Shown here one piece after another: positions 24,230-36,339 of a stretch of 64,000 nt of DNA. Position 1 is the stretch's first letter; each line of letters opens with the position of its first letter. The stretch comes from Cycas panzhihuaensis (taxonomy: Eukaryota > Cycadophyta): positions 21,204,001 through 21,268,000 of the forward strand of contig CM041465.1 in the NCBI GenBank assembly GCA_023213395.1. The letters are read 5' to 3'. Below the pieces are notes generated by a model, which worked only from the letters and a program-made list of their open reading frames with translations, had not been told where the DNA came from and ran no database searches. Position numbers and translations under genes: made by a program.

Positions 24230-24864
24230 TCTTTTAGCGATCCCTTTGCCCTACTCTGAAATGAGCCTAAACCACCATCTTAGGTTGTCCCCATTCTTCC
24301 CAACCACAGGTAGAATGGTAGTTTAAGGTGGCTTCTTCTTCTTCTTTCTGGTTCCTCCCATGGAACCCGTGTTCCCATATCCTCTCGGGAACTTTTGTCT
24401 TCCTACTTGGGCATTCCCCAATTAGGACGATGCTTTGGAGTATCGTCACTCCTCTCTCCTACTATTGTTTCCTTCGTATATTCCGTTATGCTCCTCCATG
24501 GACCTGTATGTTGCTCTATCCTCTAACCTCACACCTCTCTATCATCTCCACTCATGATGGGTGTGTGTGCTCCTGTTAGACATATAGCCATACATGGAAG
24601 GAAATGCATACATCATACAATAAAATATTCACAACTTAACATTTACAACATACATGTCATCCACACATGATATATACAACATCTCGTATCAAAATAGGGT
24701 TCCAATTACCCCGTATATATATACATCCAAAAATCATATGTTACATCATACATATGGGAAGCCGGTATCCTTACAGGTGGGGTACAATCATATGACTCTA
24801 TATATGACCCCCTGGAGGCCCGTGCTTTCCCCTGTCAAAATCAATATACATATCTCCTACACTA
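24230..24864 (+). other. Element B spacer between integrase and the antisense gene
   Basis: No sense protein is recognised. It begins with the AATGAGCCTAAAC block shared by A (38276) and D (about 1290), followed by an AT-rich stretch with TATATATA near 24715. A GT in a donor-like context (CACAG then GTAGAA, 24310) is present, with a counterpart in A. The region would be the 3' untranslated part of the antisense gene. Confidence 0.6.
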
Positions 24865-27296
24865 CTACTGCCCCACTCTTGGGGTACCATCTCCTGGCCT
24901 GTGTGATCCCTCTCTTGGGGACCACATCCCTCCGAGGCTCCTCCTAGGCCTCCGTGAGCTCCCTGCCTCACTCCCCTCATCGCGTGGTCATCTTGGGGTT
25001 GTCACCACTGTGTGAGTATATGTCCTGCTCCTGCTCGACGTCGACGCCATCTGAGCCACCAGCTGATCGTATTGGGCCTGGATATGATCCCTTTCTTCCC
25101 GGAGTCCCTCCTCTGTCACTCTGAGGTGCTCCTCCAGTACCGCTATCTGGACTATGCTCCCTGCATCTCTGCCTACTCCTCCCTGTACCTCTAGGGCCTG
25201 GACCTGTCCGTGTAGCTCATCCCTCCCGTACCTCACCTCATCCAGCTCCCGTTGCAACTATCCCCTGAATGTCATGTGCTCCTAGGACTCTGCAGCCCAG
25301 ATGTCTCTCGCCCTCACCAATGGGGCGAATGCCTCCATGTGTGCACTTGCTGACCTAGGTGCATCCCCTGCCTGGATGGGCGGTTGCCCCTCTGCATATA
25401 CTTGAGGGAATATCTCCCTCACCATGGCCTCTACTAGTCTCTGGACCTCTGCTACACCTGCCAATGCAACATGCCATGTATCAGTATATATCCCACCACA
25501 TATCATGATCAAATCAAATTAAATATCTATCTGGATGTCAAATGACTAAGGAAATGGTTAGGCCTCACCTGCCATGGCTTCCAGCTCCTTTGCTCGTGCG
25601 ACATCCTCTCCTCCTAGCTCTCTGCCAGCTGCGGGTGCCTCATCCTCGGGTACCTCCTATGCCTGGGCCTCCCTCCTCACAGGGACCAGCTCAACCCTTG
25701 TCCCTCCAGATCCGCTCATGATCCATAGCCTACAGGCCCTAGTCACTAGCCCCCTGCTCTCATCTGGCACTCCTGATGGGCCTGCCTCTCCTCCAATAGC
25801 CCTGGATGGTCCCGCTGCTCCTCTTGCCATCCATGAAGGGCCTACCTCCCCTGCAGGTCATGATGGGCTAGACCCGTCACCTCCATCATCATCTCCATCA
25901 TCACCTCCATCATCGTTGTCATCATCTATGGGAGCTCATACTCTGCCCACCTCATCATCACTATCCCACCTCACCATCTTGTATGGCTCTGCTATGTAGT
26001 CTATCAGGGTGAGGAGGTCCAGCGATGTTGCCTCCACTAATCGCTAGATGTGGGCCGAGTCCTCCATCCCCCTTAGTTGAGTCTGCCGTCTGTGGACCAT
26101 CGGGGCCCGCTCTGCTATGGGGTGTGGTCCCCCCGCTGGTGCCACTACCACAAAATGATTAAAGAACTAGCATTATAATAGTGTGCTATATGATAGTCCC
26201 CCTCTGTCGGTCATCCTGATAGCATCTAGATGTGTGACGAGGTTCATCGCTATCAGGGTAACCTAGTCCATCCTCTCGCCGGCCTCGCAGTAGTGTACTA
26301 CATCTAACCAGCCACCCAGTATCTCCCTATAGTTCTACTTCTGGGAAATTTGGAACAGAACGCATAATACAATCAGTTTCCTCACCCGAGGAACTCTGGA
26401 CATTAGCATAGTCTAGAGGGGAGCTCCCCTCCGCTCCCACCTATCAGCCCCTATGAAGAACATGGCTGCCTCTCTGTGTGCTACCTCGGTTCTAGGTAGC
26501 GTCTCCACTGTTACTGGCCTCCCAGTCATAGGTATCCCTAGTATCTGCTGGATGTCTCTCGTCATAACCATCACATCACCTACCTGAGGTAGGTGGAATA
26601 CATGCCTCCTCCTATCCCAATGGGATATAATGTCAACCAATAGTCTCTGATCTGATGTGAATTGAGGTGTCTTCAGGGTCTTGTATAGGCTACACCTCCA
26701 CAGGGTCTCCTTGTCCTTTCAGGATGCCATCTCCATATAGCTCAGCATAGCCATACCTACATTCTCGTGGTTATCCACCGCGATGATAGCCTGTCTACGT
26801 CAAAAATAATCAAGTCAATCTCATGTCAGTTATCAACACTCATGACTCTTCTTTAACTCTCTATGTCTAGGATTTTGGGCCCCCTTGGCCTCTCCTATCC
26901 CTTTTTCCCCTTTTATGCCTTCGTACCGTGCTAAACTTAGTGGTATCGCTAAGTTTAGCTTAGGTCCCGTGGCGATTCGGGCCCCGCAGCAATGATCACG
27001 ACACCGCGATCTTTGCTACGGTACGAACGATGACCCCTCAAAAGGGGGGATTTCCACCCTGAAAAAAAAAAAAAAACTTCTTCTAGTGGACCCCGTGGGG
27101 CCTACTGGGACCAGGGCTCCCTAATGCCTATGTCCCTGCCTCTTTCTGGGTCTAATTCAGACTCCGAGAGACCTCCAATCACCCATAAGGGGCACTAAAA
27201 TCATACAAAAAACTATAAAAACCAATGAAATTAAAACTCTGAAATAGGTTGGGTTTTGTGATATCCACTCACTAGATCTGGTCTCGTTGTCGCCAT
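24865..27296 (-). pseudogene. Antisense three-exon gene of element B, plant-mobile-domain-like, coiled-coil tail
   Basis: Minus-strand gene inside a sense retrotransposon. Exon 1 (27296-27273) codes eight residues from an ATG in AAGATGG context, ending MATTRPDL before GTGAGT. Intron 1 (27272-26791, 482 bp) is phase 0. Exon 2 (26790-25569) stays in one frame for 407 codons. Intron 2 (25568-25458, 111 bp, CAG-GTGAGG to TTGGCAG) is phase 1. Exon 3 ends at TAG 24867-24865. Residues about 60-110 (ISHWDRRRHVFHLP, MTRDIQQILGIPMTGRPV) resemble plant mobile domain (PMD) proteins; an acidic D/G run (about 25875-25930) and a coiled coil (LQRELDEV to QLVAQM, 25257-25020) follow. Of 13 premature stops, 12 are one C-to-T from Gln or Arg codons; one stands where element A has Trp. 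Elements A and B share both introns. Function unknown; a DUF7745-like identity is the alternative. Confidence 0.75.
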
Positions 27297-27455
27297 CTTG
27301 TCCTGATGATCCCGCTGGCTCTCTCCGCACTCTGATCCATTGGTCTGATCTTCCCCCACGTGCCTCCAAAGTTGGGTAGCGCTCCGCTATGTAAGGGAAT
27401 GGCTCTGGTTTCTCACGAGAGCCAGTGAAAATGAATCCATTTTCCATTCAATTTC

Positions 27456-27463
27456 CTTATATA
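27456..27463 (-). promoter_or_regulatory. TATA box of the element B antisense gene
   Basis: TATATAAG on the minus strand, about 160 bp before the antisense ATG, in the context GCCTATATAAGGAAA. Element A has the same box at 41687-41694 with the same flanks. A start site about 30 bp downstream would give a leader of about 130 nt. Confidence 0.65.
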
Positions 27464-27469
27464 GGCGGG

Positions 27470-27976
27470 GGCCCCAACGGGCACTTCTTCCGTTTTTGGC
27501 TTCGCGACAGCTGTTGGGACCGTTCCATTTCCCTGATTGCCTTTGCCTTCTGGTCCTGTCACCCGTTGTGCCCTTTTGATGCCCTTTTTGGCACTTTCTT
27601 GCAAGCACATTTATGGTGCCTCATTTTTGCACTTTTTTCCTGGGCCTTTTTGTCTCGTTTTGTATGCCACTCCTGTGCATGCCTGAGTTTATACTCGTTT
27701 GGCTTGTTTTGTCACCCTGGACTCGTTTCTGCAGTCCTTTTTTACTCTTGGGGCCCCCAAAGAGGATGCTCCCTCATCTGGGGGTATGTTTCACTTTCTG
27801 AAGTGACCTTTTAACATTCCATGATGCTTTTTTTCCTTCAACTGCTCTCTGGTGGTGATCAGACTGCTTGCTCTCGCCTTGGGTTACCTCATTGCTAGGT
27901 CCTCCTACCCTTCATGGCCACTTTTTGCTTTCCTTTTGAGTATCACTTTCTTTACTACTAGGACTTTGTGTCACCC
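27470..27976 (+). other. Element B spacer between the antisense promoter and the second RNase H
   Basis: No protein recognised. It separates two divergent genes. Just before the second RNase H is a pyrimidine-rich tract ending CTACTAG (AG at 27960-27961), a good splice-acceptor candidate 16 bp before the ATG at 27977. Confidence 0.55.
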
Positions 27977-28440
27977 ATGTCCATCTACATTTTTACCGAT
28001 GGCAGAAGCCTCAGTAACCCTGGACCTTTTATCGCTGCGTGGATTCTCCGTAGCCCCTCTGGACATGATCTCCTGTGCTCTGGGATCTTCCTCCCAGAGG
28101 CTACTAACAACGAAGTTAAATACACAGCTATGATTGAAGCCCTAACTGATGCCCTCCGCTTCCATCATGGATCCATTATTTTGCTTTGCGACTCTCAAGT
28201 TGTGGTGTCTCATCTCACCTAAGTTTACCAGGTGCGATGCCCTCACTTGAGAACTCTTGCTTCTGCCACCAGATCCCTCTTGGCCCGCTTCTCATCCGTC
28301 GATATCTAGCATATCCCTCGGGCCGTCAACACTGAGGTAGATAGTCTCGTTCACCTCATCCTTGAGCATTGCCTTCCTCTTCTTGCTAACCATCCCTGAG
28401 GCTTGTCTAGCTGCCCTGTTGCTCAAGCCCCAGGTTGTCA
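27977..28440 (+). pseudogene. Element B second RNase H (aRH) downstream of integrase
   Basis: Separate RNase H domain, sense strand, 3.7 kb after integrase. Motifs: IFTDGRSLSNPG (first Asp), FLPEATNNEVKYTAMIEAL, LLCDSQVVVSHL (third acid) and IPRAVNTEVDSLVHLIL (C-terminal Asp). In the NNxAEY motif the catalytic Glu is Lys (NNEVKY), whereas element A keeps AEY, so the change is a single G-to-A. Stops follow at about 28220 and 28306. An additional RNase H after integrase is known from Tat-branch Gypsy elements and is thought to supplement the pol RNase H in removing primer RNA. Confidence 0.85.
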
Positions 28441-28814
28441 TGCACCTCACTTTGCGATCCGTTCGCACCTCTGAAACCTAACCGCTAATGAGGCTAAACT
28501 ATAGCGACTACCCATTATGCTTACTCTTCTACTTGATTATGCATATCTTTCTGCATCTTTTATGGTGGGGGTAGCCCCCTTGCCCTTTTTATTCTTCCAG
28601 TCAGTTTCTAGGTGGCTCATAGGTAGCCCCTATGTTGTTCCCATCACTGCTTTCGTATCCATGCGTTCTGCCATGACACTTGCCATCACCATTGCCTGCT
28701 ATTATGATCTTATTTTATATATCTATATACACATGTGCTATTGATAGTTGTGTTGCTAGCATTCACCATTGCACCATGCTTTCGAGTGGCGAGGCTCTAC
28801 TGCTAAGGGGGTAG
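28441..28814 (+). other. Element B 3' untranslated region and polypurine tract
   Basis: No gene. It contains TATATATCTATATACA near 28715 and ends with the polypurine tract AAGGGGGTAG (28805-28814) immediately before the LTR start TGTTTCCC. Element A has AAGGAGGCAG in the same place. Confidence 0.75.
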
Positions 28815-31510
28815 TGTTTCCCGGCTTCTGGGAATGGATATAGAATTATCGACTCAAGTAAGTGCAGGTATGCTTCTAACCTTATCTTCGCTTTCTTTTG
28901 AGATGAGTGTTTGCTTGCATGCTTACATGTTGTGACCTTGTAGATGATTTTGTCTTTGTCTACACTTATTCAGCCTATGATGACTATAGCGGGGGCATAT
29001 TCCCAACTAGTGTGGCACCCTAGTGGCCATTCCACTTCCCGCATTCTGCCCTACTCCCTCCAAGATCCACTTGGCTTGCGCCACCTCTGCCCGTGTGATG
29101 ACCCGTCATTGTTTGGTTGACTTGCCACATCGTTTGAATCCTATTTTTGCTCTTCTAAACTCATTTGTTGGCTTGTTTACCCTTCGGTAGGTGTCTCAGC
29201 CCCCCATTAGCCTTTTTTGTCATTGCCTCACAGCCTAGGCTAGCTGTCCGGGCCAGGTTTACCCCCAGGTTGAATATCGCCACGAATTTCGCGGTACCGC
29301 CGTAAATTCCGTGGTACCACGGATTTTGCAGCAGGATGACTATTCAAATTTATTTTTTAAAAACTATCATAGCAATTTTGCATTTATTACGAAACTGCCA
29401 TGTGTCTCACGACTTGACTCACTCGCAGTTTGGGCTAGGTATTTAAGTCATCTTTAACTTATTTTAAGGATCTTTTATTCATTTTTGGATTGCTTCTCAA
29501 GGAAACTACCCTGTGCTCTATTATTCTTTGCTACTCTACTACTGTTACAAGACCTGCACCTCTCCTCCAGTGCCTAACTCTCCTTTGGTATGGCTAGGAC
29601 ATCTTCCTAGCCCTTCACACGCCTTGGAGAGGGCCCCTTTGGAGAGATCTCAGTAGATTCTTGCTCAAGCAGCCATCAAAGCATCCTAAAAGTGCAAGTG
29701 TTTCCTCTGACTCCATTAGCAGGGTTCTAAACCTACTGCTCCATAGCTTTTGGGTTGATTTCTCAGCCTTCTTCTAGTAGCCCTTGACTGAGGCAAGAGC
29801 CTCCCCTCCTCTTCTCAGGTATTCATTGGTCTAAGCTACTTTCTTGTTCAATTGATGCCCTATTTTGCTTGTCCTCTTGCTTGGGTTTTTGGAAGTTACT
29901 TTTCCTTTATTTTGGACTGTCTTACTCCTACCATTAGTGCCTCCTTGCCTACATTTATTGCTCAAGGCAGCAGCAAAGAGGGGTTGCATAGGGTTTGGGT
30001 GAGAGCTGGGTGGATTCTGCACCACCTTCCATGCTCCTCAAGTGGCTCTTTGCCCCCCAAACCTTCCCTTTTACCCCATGTTGTCCTTGGCATTCAAACA
30101 AGGGTTTGTTAGGCCATCTTTAGCCACTAAAATCAGCACTGTCACAAGTTGCAATGCTGGTTTGAAGGCTTGTGTTTTAATCCAGGCAACTCATGTAATC
30201 CCCAGCTACTTATCCTTGGCCCAACTCTTTTCCCGGCAATCTGGTTTGCTGTCCATAGCACCCCAGCTCACTGTAGGTCCTCTTTGGCTCTTTTCAACTC
30301 TCTTTGCCTCTATTTCTAGCCATCTTGCATAGCCTTACCCTCTCTACCTCATGGCTTTTAGGGGAGATTGGGGTTGTTCTTTGTGGGAGGTGGGTCACTT
30401 CGAGGCTTACCGGTTACTTTCCATCTACTTTGGTTGTTTTCTTTTACATTTTATCATCATTATATTGATATTAACATACACGTATTTAAGTTTATATTTA
30501 CTTTGTATGTATATGTATTGTTAGGATCTTTCCATTGTATGCTAGCACCCTTTCTCTGGGAAGGGGGGATTATTATTTACTTGCAGGTATTTAGAAAGCG
30601 CAAAGGATTCGTTCCTCTTTCTTCCTTTGCGGGTAAGTGCTTCCATTTATGCTTTACTTTCGTACTCCATCTATTATTAGCAATTTATTCCTTTCTTTCC
30701 CTTACTTGGTACTTTAGTACTTTTTTTGGGGAAGGTAAGGGAGCCCCTCGTTCCGATCCACGGTGACTCTTCACGTCCACCATGCCTTATGGAGTAGCTT
30801 TGCGTACCTCTTGGGAGTGTCACCGTTTCGACACGCTTCCATTCCTGGTATATACTCTCGCTCCACTTCATTACTTTTTTCCTTTTGAGTTCTTTTACAT
30901 AGTAGTAATTAGCTCATTGGAAAGAGAAGGGAAATCAACCTTTGCCTTAATTTAAACTTTGTTTACTTCATCACTTGCATTTCCTTTTGCCACAGGAAAA
31001 GGTCTTAGGAAACTTTCCCTCTCACCTTTTCCCTCCTTATGCAGTGTAAACTCCCCTCTCACTTCATTACTTGTTTACTTGGTTAGTTTGCTTATACATA
31101 TCATAACCTCTTTTCTTTGGTTATTCCTCTTATGTTCTCTCGGTTCCCCACTTAGCCGGACAACCGAGGTGACCCCGTCCATAGGCCATCTACTTGCCTA
31201 CCCTTTCTTGTTTTTGGTTGGTTTAGGGAAACCCCCAAAGGGTTCTCTCCTTCCCCTTCTAGCCATCCAAGGGTGGGAGGATCCTTCCCTTAGGTCAACC
31301 TAGGCTAACCCTATGCCTCTTCTTCTCTTGTTCGAAGTGAGGAACTAGTCCTAGGTAGCTATATTCCATTTGCAGGTCCTGAACTCGTGCTCCGGCGCAC
31401 AGGGCGCCCTGCGTGGTATTTGCCCTACTTGTAGGTCTTTTCCCGATTACTCTATCAGCCGCTCCTCGATTCCTACTTAGTTAGGTAGCTATCCCGTAGA
31501 CGCACATCTA
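28815..31510 (+). repeat. Element B 3' LTR
   Basis: 2.70-kb copy of 14687-17400. It ends GACGCACATCTA where the 5' copy ends GACGCGCGTCCA, so the terminal CA has become TA. It is followed by the duplication GGAGC and then by the continuation of the A 5' LTR. Confidence 0.92.
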
Positions 31511-33374
31511 GGAGCCAATGAGGGAGAGGTCCCAAAAGGGTGAGAAAAAGGTGCCAAGGCATATTCCACAACCCAACAAGGCTTTCTCCTCAAGGGTAGC
31601 CCCCTTCTCCCATTTTCCTCTTCCTCCTCTTTGCTTCCCTTGGGCTACCAAAGAGCTTTTAGAAGAGAGGCCACTATTGGTAGTAGCATATACAGCCTAT
31701 TGTTGTGCTTGATCTAGACTTATGAGACTTAAAAAGGTAGGGATTATATCCCATAATCATTCCCCACCTTGCCTTTAGGTGTTAGATTAATTTTGGGTTG
31801 TAAAAGTTACACATCGCAACTTTCGCAACATTAGCAACATTTACAGCCTTTTTGTAGCCCATCGATCATACATTTAGACTCAATTATTCTGTCATTACCT
31901 ATTGTTAATATGCTTGGGTAATATGGAAGTGTGTGTTTTAGAGTGTTAGCCATTTCGAGGCTAACCATCTCCATCCATTTTCTTGTCTTGCTAGCATAGA
32001 GAAAGTTGGAAATTATCTCTTAACTAAAGGTTTCACTTGAATAGCATACTTTGCTTATATTACTTTATGCACTTTGTATACATATATATATCATACCCTA
32101 GCAGCCCCTTAGGAAAGGGAAATACTCTTTGATTATAGGCTCTTGCTATGTTGTGTGTGGAGGAGAAACAAACATGTCAACTTGAGTACGTCTTTCTCCT
32201 TTATTCCCTTGTCACTTTCTAATCTTTTTGCATAGCCATTTCTTTTTTCGTTTCTTGTCCTTTCCTATTCCACTTAGGGAAGGTAAGGAAACCCCAACAT
32301 CAAGACCCTATGATGCTCACATTTGGGGAAGAAGAAGAGGAAAATGAGTGTAACACGAGGGAACATATTCATCTGGTTGCATGATCTTCTAGGTACACCA
32401 CTACTTTTTTTCTTGTCACTCTCTTTCTCTTGATTTAAAGTTTATTTGCTTTCATATGTAGAATACAAAGGGAAAAAAATCAAAGAAATAAACTTACATT
32501 CATCATTTGCATGTGGTTGCTCTATTTATTCATCTAGGAAAGTGCATGAAGTAGGAATCACATTCTTTCACTTCCTTACTTGATTACATGTCCCTCTATT
32601 TGGCCTTACACCCCTTGCATGCACATTTGCAACTATTTGGCTAGCCTCTTTATTTCTTTTTCTTTCATTAGAAAAATGAAAGGAGTGTGAGGTTATTATA
32701 TTAGAGAGTAACGAGAGCATATTCATTAGTTTATGGTTTTCCCCCTAATTGCAATAAACATAACAACATATTTATCACTTCACCACAATACATAGAAGAC
32801 CAAACCTTTCACACTCAACATGGTGGAAACCCCTTCTTGTCATCACTTCACATCCCCAAGCCTGCCTTGGGTATATTAGCCTAGGGAAGACCCTACCTCT
32901 AGGTCATTGCTCCCTCATCTTGTCATACCTATAGTAGCTAGGTAGCCTTAGCACCCTTCCTTTTGGGTCAGTTCTACTTGTGGGGTGGCTATCCAATCTC
33001 CCTTCCATGAGCATGCAACTCCCACATTGTTTGTTTGAATATACCTCATTCACACCCTTTTCCTTTCGTGAGAAGCCATTCCCTTGTTTGGCCTTACCTC
33101 CCTCCTTTGGCCATCTAAGGGTGGGAGGACCTACCTTCTGAGGTTACTTGGGAAATTGAGGATACCCCTCACTCCTTCTACCCTCAGAACCAAAGTAGAG
33201 TTATATAGAAGAGAGTTGTGCGCCATTCGTGCGTCCCAAACCTATGTTTCAACGTATAAACACCCTACACAGGTGATCTCTCTCACTTGCTAGATTAACC
33301 TTAGATTCTAAAACTCTTCGTTGATTAATCTAATCCTAACCAAGTATGGTTACCATTCCATAGATGCGATTCCA
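31511..33374 (+). repeat. Element A 5' LTR, right part
   Basis: Continues the A LTR from the B insertion point, matching 44406-46264, and ends GATTCCA. Over 140 bp compared by eye (32401 against 45301) about four differences were seen, other parts differing more. No gene. Confidence 0.9.
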
Positions 33375-33375
33375 C

Positions 33376-33394
33376 TCGCGACCATACTGGGGAC
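33376..33394 (+). other. Element A primer-binding site
   Basis: TCGCGACCATACTGGGGAC, one base after the LTR, homologous to the B primer site at 17402. The same tRNA is presumably used; its identity is not assigned. Confidence 0.65.
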
Positions 33395-33539
33395 CTATCA
33401 GTAAAGGATCAATCCTTCCTTCCTTCCTATTGGTGCTACTTCTTCTTGGTAACTCTCCCTTTTGGTTTTGTTAGATAACCTCCAATGTGTGTACCACCTT
33501 ATTTCTCTTACTTTCTTCTAGCCTATAGGTAGAACTTGT

Positions 33540-36330
33540 ATGTGGCAGTTCATATGTCGCTTACGAGGTCTACCTCTATTGTTGGAAGACTCCTCATATC
33601 ACTCCCTTCCTACATCAGATCCTAATTTGACTATGGAGGGATTCCCTTCGGATTGGGCATATCATGCCTATGTGTCTAATCACACGAGCCTCCTACTTCC
33701 TTTCAAGGATCTACCCAAGAGGGTGAGGACCCTATCTTTTATCTAGGTGACCAACAACACCCATAACTCTACCAACTCTCCACTCATAAAGTAGAGGTTT
33801 CATCCCCTCTAGAGTTTTACCACCACGGTGGTGACTCTCATGAGGATCACCGTATGGGGTCTGCTTCGTATGAGGTTCTATCTACCTCTTATGATTAAGC
33901 AAATACCCTTCCTACTAATGTAATGGAAGCCCTTAGCCAATGTTTCCAAGCCGCCTATCTCCAATCGCACCCTAAGTGGTTCGAGAATGTCTTACGAAGC
34001 ATTGTACTTCCTTCTTCTATGTCCCCCTTGCCTCGCTCATCCCATTCGACTTCCCTACCTATGATGAGCCTACCTATCACTTCATCTTCTTGTCCCCATG
34101 GTTTATGTTCCTTAGGGACTATCCAAGGCATGTCCTCTTCCCAACTTAGGTTGAGCATATCCCAGTATAGTCAAACAATTATTCCTCCTCTAACAATAGT
34201 CTATCCACCACCTATTAGATCTAGGGGACCTGCATGTGCCTGTACTTCTAGCTGTATGGGGCCTACCTCCACACACTACCAACTCTAACCTATGGACTCT
34301 TCTGTTTACGTGCCTTTAGGTTACACCTCTCAACCATAGGGGCACGGTAAGGGAAACTCCCTTTCAGCTTATGGCATGGATCCTTTGCACCTATATGGGT
34401 TTGCACCACCCAGGGGTAGTCTATATGGGCAAAACATGTTCTCTCACCCCTCTTTTCTGTCATCCTACATTATACCTCATGTTGTGCCTCTGCAAGGAGG
34501 ACAAGCCCCCTCCCAAGGCACTTTTCCTTAAGCTCCTTTCCAACAAGGAGTATTCTCTCAAGGAGGAATGGGTCCATCAAATTGATATGATCCTATGCAT
34601 GTCCTTTCAAATGTGGGATTTGTATCTTCTCACTAAATAATGGGAGGACAACATCCCCTTTTGAACCAAACCCTCCAAGGAGGATCTAAGTAATCTTGTC
34701 CACCTCCTCTTCCAGCTTCTGTTGACCCTATGGTCTAGTCAAAAGCATGCCTCTTTATGGACTATGAAATGATGCCTCTATCCATCGAGGCACTAAGAAC
34801 CAACTTACCGCCTCACCCTTTTAAGGTTCCCAAATTCGATGGGACCTTGTCACAAGACCCAACAGAGCATGTTCATAGTTTTTCAATGGTATGTATTAAT
34901 TACTAGGCCTATGACCACATTCTTATGAAACTTTCGCACAATCCCTTTAAGGTGATGCCCTTAAGTGGCTTTATCACTTGCCAACACATTTAATTTTTTC
35001 ATTCCAACAGCTCGTGGACGAATTCATCAACTATTTTGATGTAGCTCATCTATTCAAGAGTGGAATGGAAGCCCTTTTGTCTCTCAAACAAGATCATGAT
35101 GAGATGAATTATGACTTTGTGAGATGCTTTCATGACCTTCTTCACTCCATGAAGGCAACTTTGCCTGAGGAGTTGAAAAGAGATCTCTTTGTCAACGCTC
35201 TTCACCCAGAAGTCCATGTCAAAGTCCTTAAAATGAGGGCAACTATGTGTGACTCCACCATAGACAAGTGCTTAGTACTTGAGTCCATTAAGATCCAAGC
35301 TAGACTTAAGAAGTCTCTAAAGCCCTCACAATGATATGAGGCACCCCCACTACCCCAAGAGGCCAAACTCCAGCATCCCTCTAGGTCTTCTTCCCATCCA
35401 ATCGAGATGACCTTAGATCCTCTCACTTCTACCAAATGTTCATTCAAACATACCATGAAGGAGCTCAAACTCTAGGCTCCTTCATCCCCTACCTCACATA
35501 AACTAGTCCGCCAAGCTTCTTAAGCCACTGACCCCAAGGTTGGTAACACCCAATCTTCTCAAGTAAGGAAGCTTAATTCCTCCCTCGAGAAGAAGTGGTG
35601 TTCCACCCATAGGGAATGTTTCCATGAAGATTCATAATGCCAGGCCCATCATTCTAGAGCTACCCCATAATGTGATTCTTCACCCAAACGGGCATCCAGG
35701 ACTAACTTAGACCAGCCCATCCATAGAGATCCATTCCCCAAACATGGGGAATGTGATTGCAACAACCTACAAAAGAATAGTTGAAATAGAGGAAGATCCC
35801 CAAACCCTTACCCTTCGCAAGCCAAAGGGAAGGGTATAAGGAATTTATCCTCTTCCTCTGGTTCTCCAAACCATCGTACTCTCTCACCTTCTCAATCCCA
35901 AAACAAGGGAAAGAAGATCACCCAGATGCTTGAAACCATACCATTATATGCCTTAACCTGGTATTAAGCAGCCAAAGAGGTGAATAAAGCCTCTTCATCT
36001 ACATCTCACCTTGACCCTCTTCTAGAAGTCCTTGCACTCCCCAAGACCATTCTCGTATGCCCTGGTCACTATGACTTTCAAAGAGCTCTTCCCTAACCTA
36101 CTGCAAAGGGGAAGCCCTTCTCCATTGTTGATGAGATCCACATCGTGGTCACAGGAATGTCCATAATGGATGTCTTGAGGAGTTGCCCTGAATAACATGC
36201 ATTTCTCTTAGAAGCCTTGGGATTGGGTGATGCATCTGTTCATGCCTTGGGTGTCATCCCAAGTTATGAACCCATCATCTCTTTTAACCTCAAGGATGTT
36301 CCCTCCACTCGTGAAAGGGAACGCCAATGG
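33540..36330 (+). pseudogene. Element A gag, broken
   Basis: ATG 33540 begins a frame aligned with B gag (RLRGLP-LLLED, LTMEG-PSDWAYH). The best-preserved piece is 34978-35334 with FQQLVDEFINYFDVAHLFKSG, LLSLKQDHDEMNYDFVRCF, TLPEELKRDLFVNALHPEVH and KCLVLESIKIQARL, 118 open codons covering the gag core. A knuckle region (EKKWCSTH-ECFHEDS, about 35590-35640) is present but interrupted by a stop. Several frameshifts separate the N-terminal, core and tail parts. Role as for element B gag. Confidence 0.82.
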
Positions 36331-36339
36331 AATTTCCCC

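Larger units (their letters stand above)
14687..31510 (+). mobile_element. Element B: Tat-type Ty3/Gypsy retrotransposon with antisense gene
   Basis: The youngest and most complete element of the left nest, 16.8 kb, inserted in the 5' LTR of A. All expected parts are present in order: LTR, primer site, gag, protease, RT, RNase H, integrase, antisense gene, second RNase H, polypurine tract and LTR. Gag and protease share one frame (17572-21033), broken mostly by Gln-to-stop changes; RT and integrase also carry frameshifts. About 250 bp compared by hand between the two LTRs (15721 and 29831 onward) showed about 10 differences. Confidence 0.92.

Noticed and set aside
27157-27447. Longer first exon of the antisense gene from ATG 27447
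   Set aside because: Its frame leaves phase 1 at the donor while exon 2 needs phase 0, and the A/B comparison supports the other frame. The ATG at 27296 fits the intron phase in both elements.
28517-28744. Hydrophobic 75-codon frame after the second RNase H as an envelope-like gene
   Set aside because: Too short, not conserved in element A, and lies in the 3' untranslated region before the polypurine tract.
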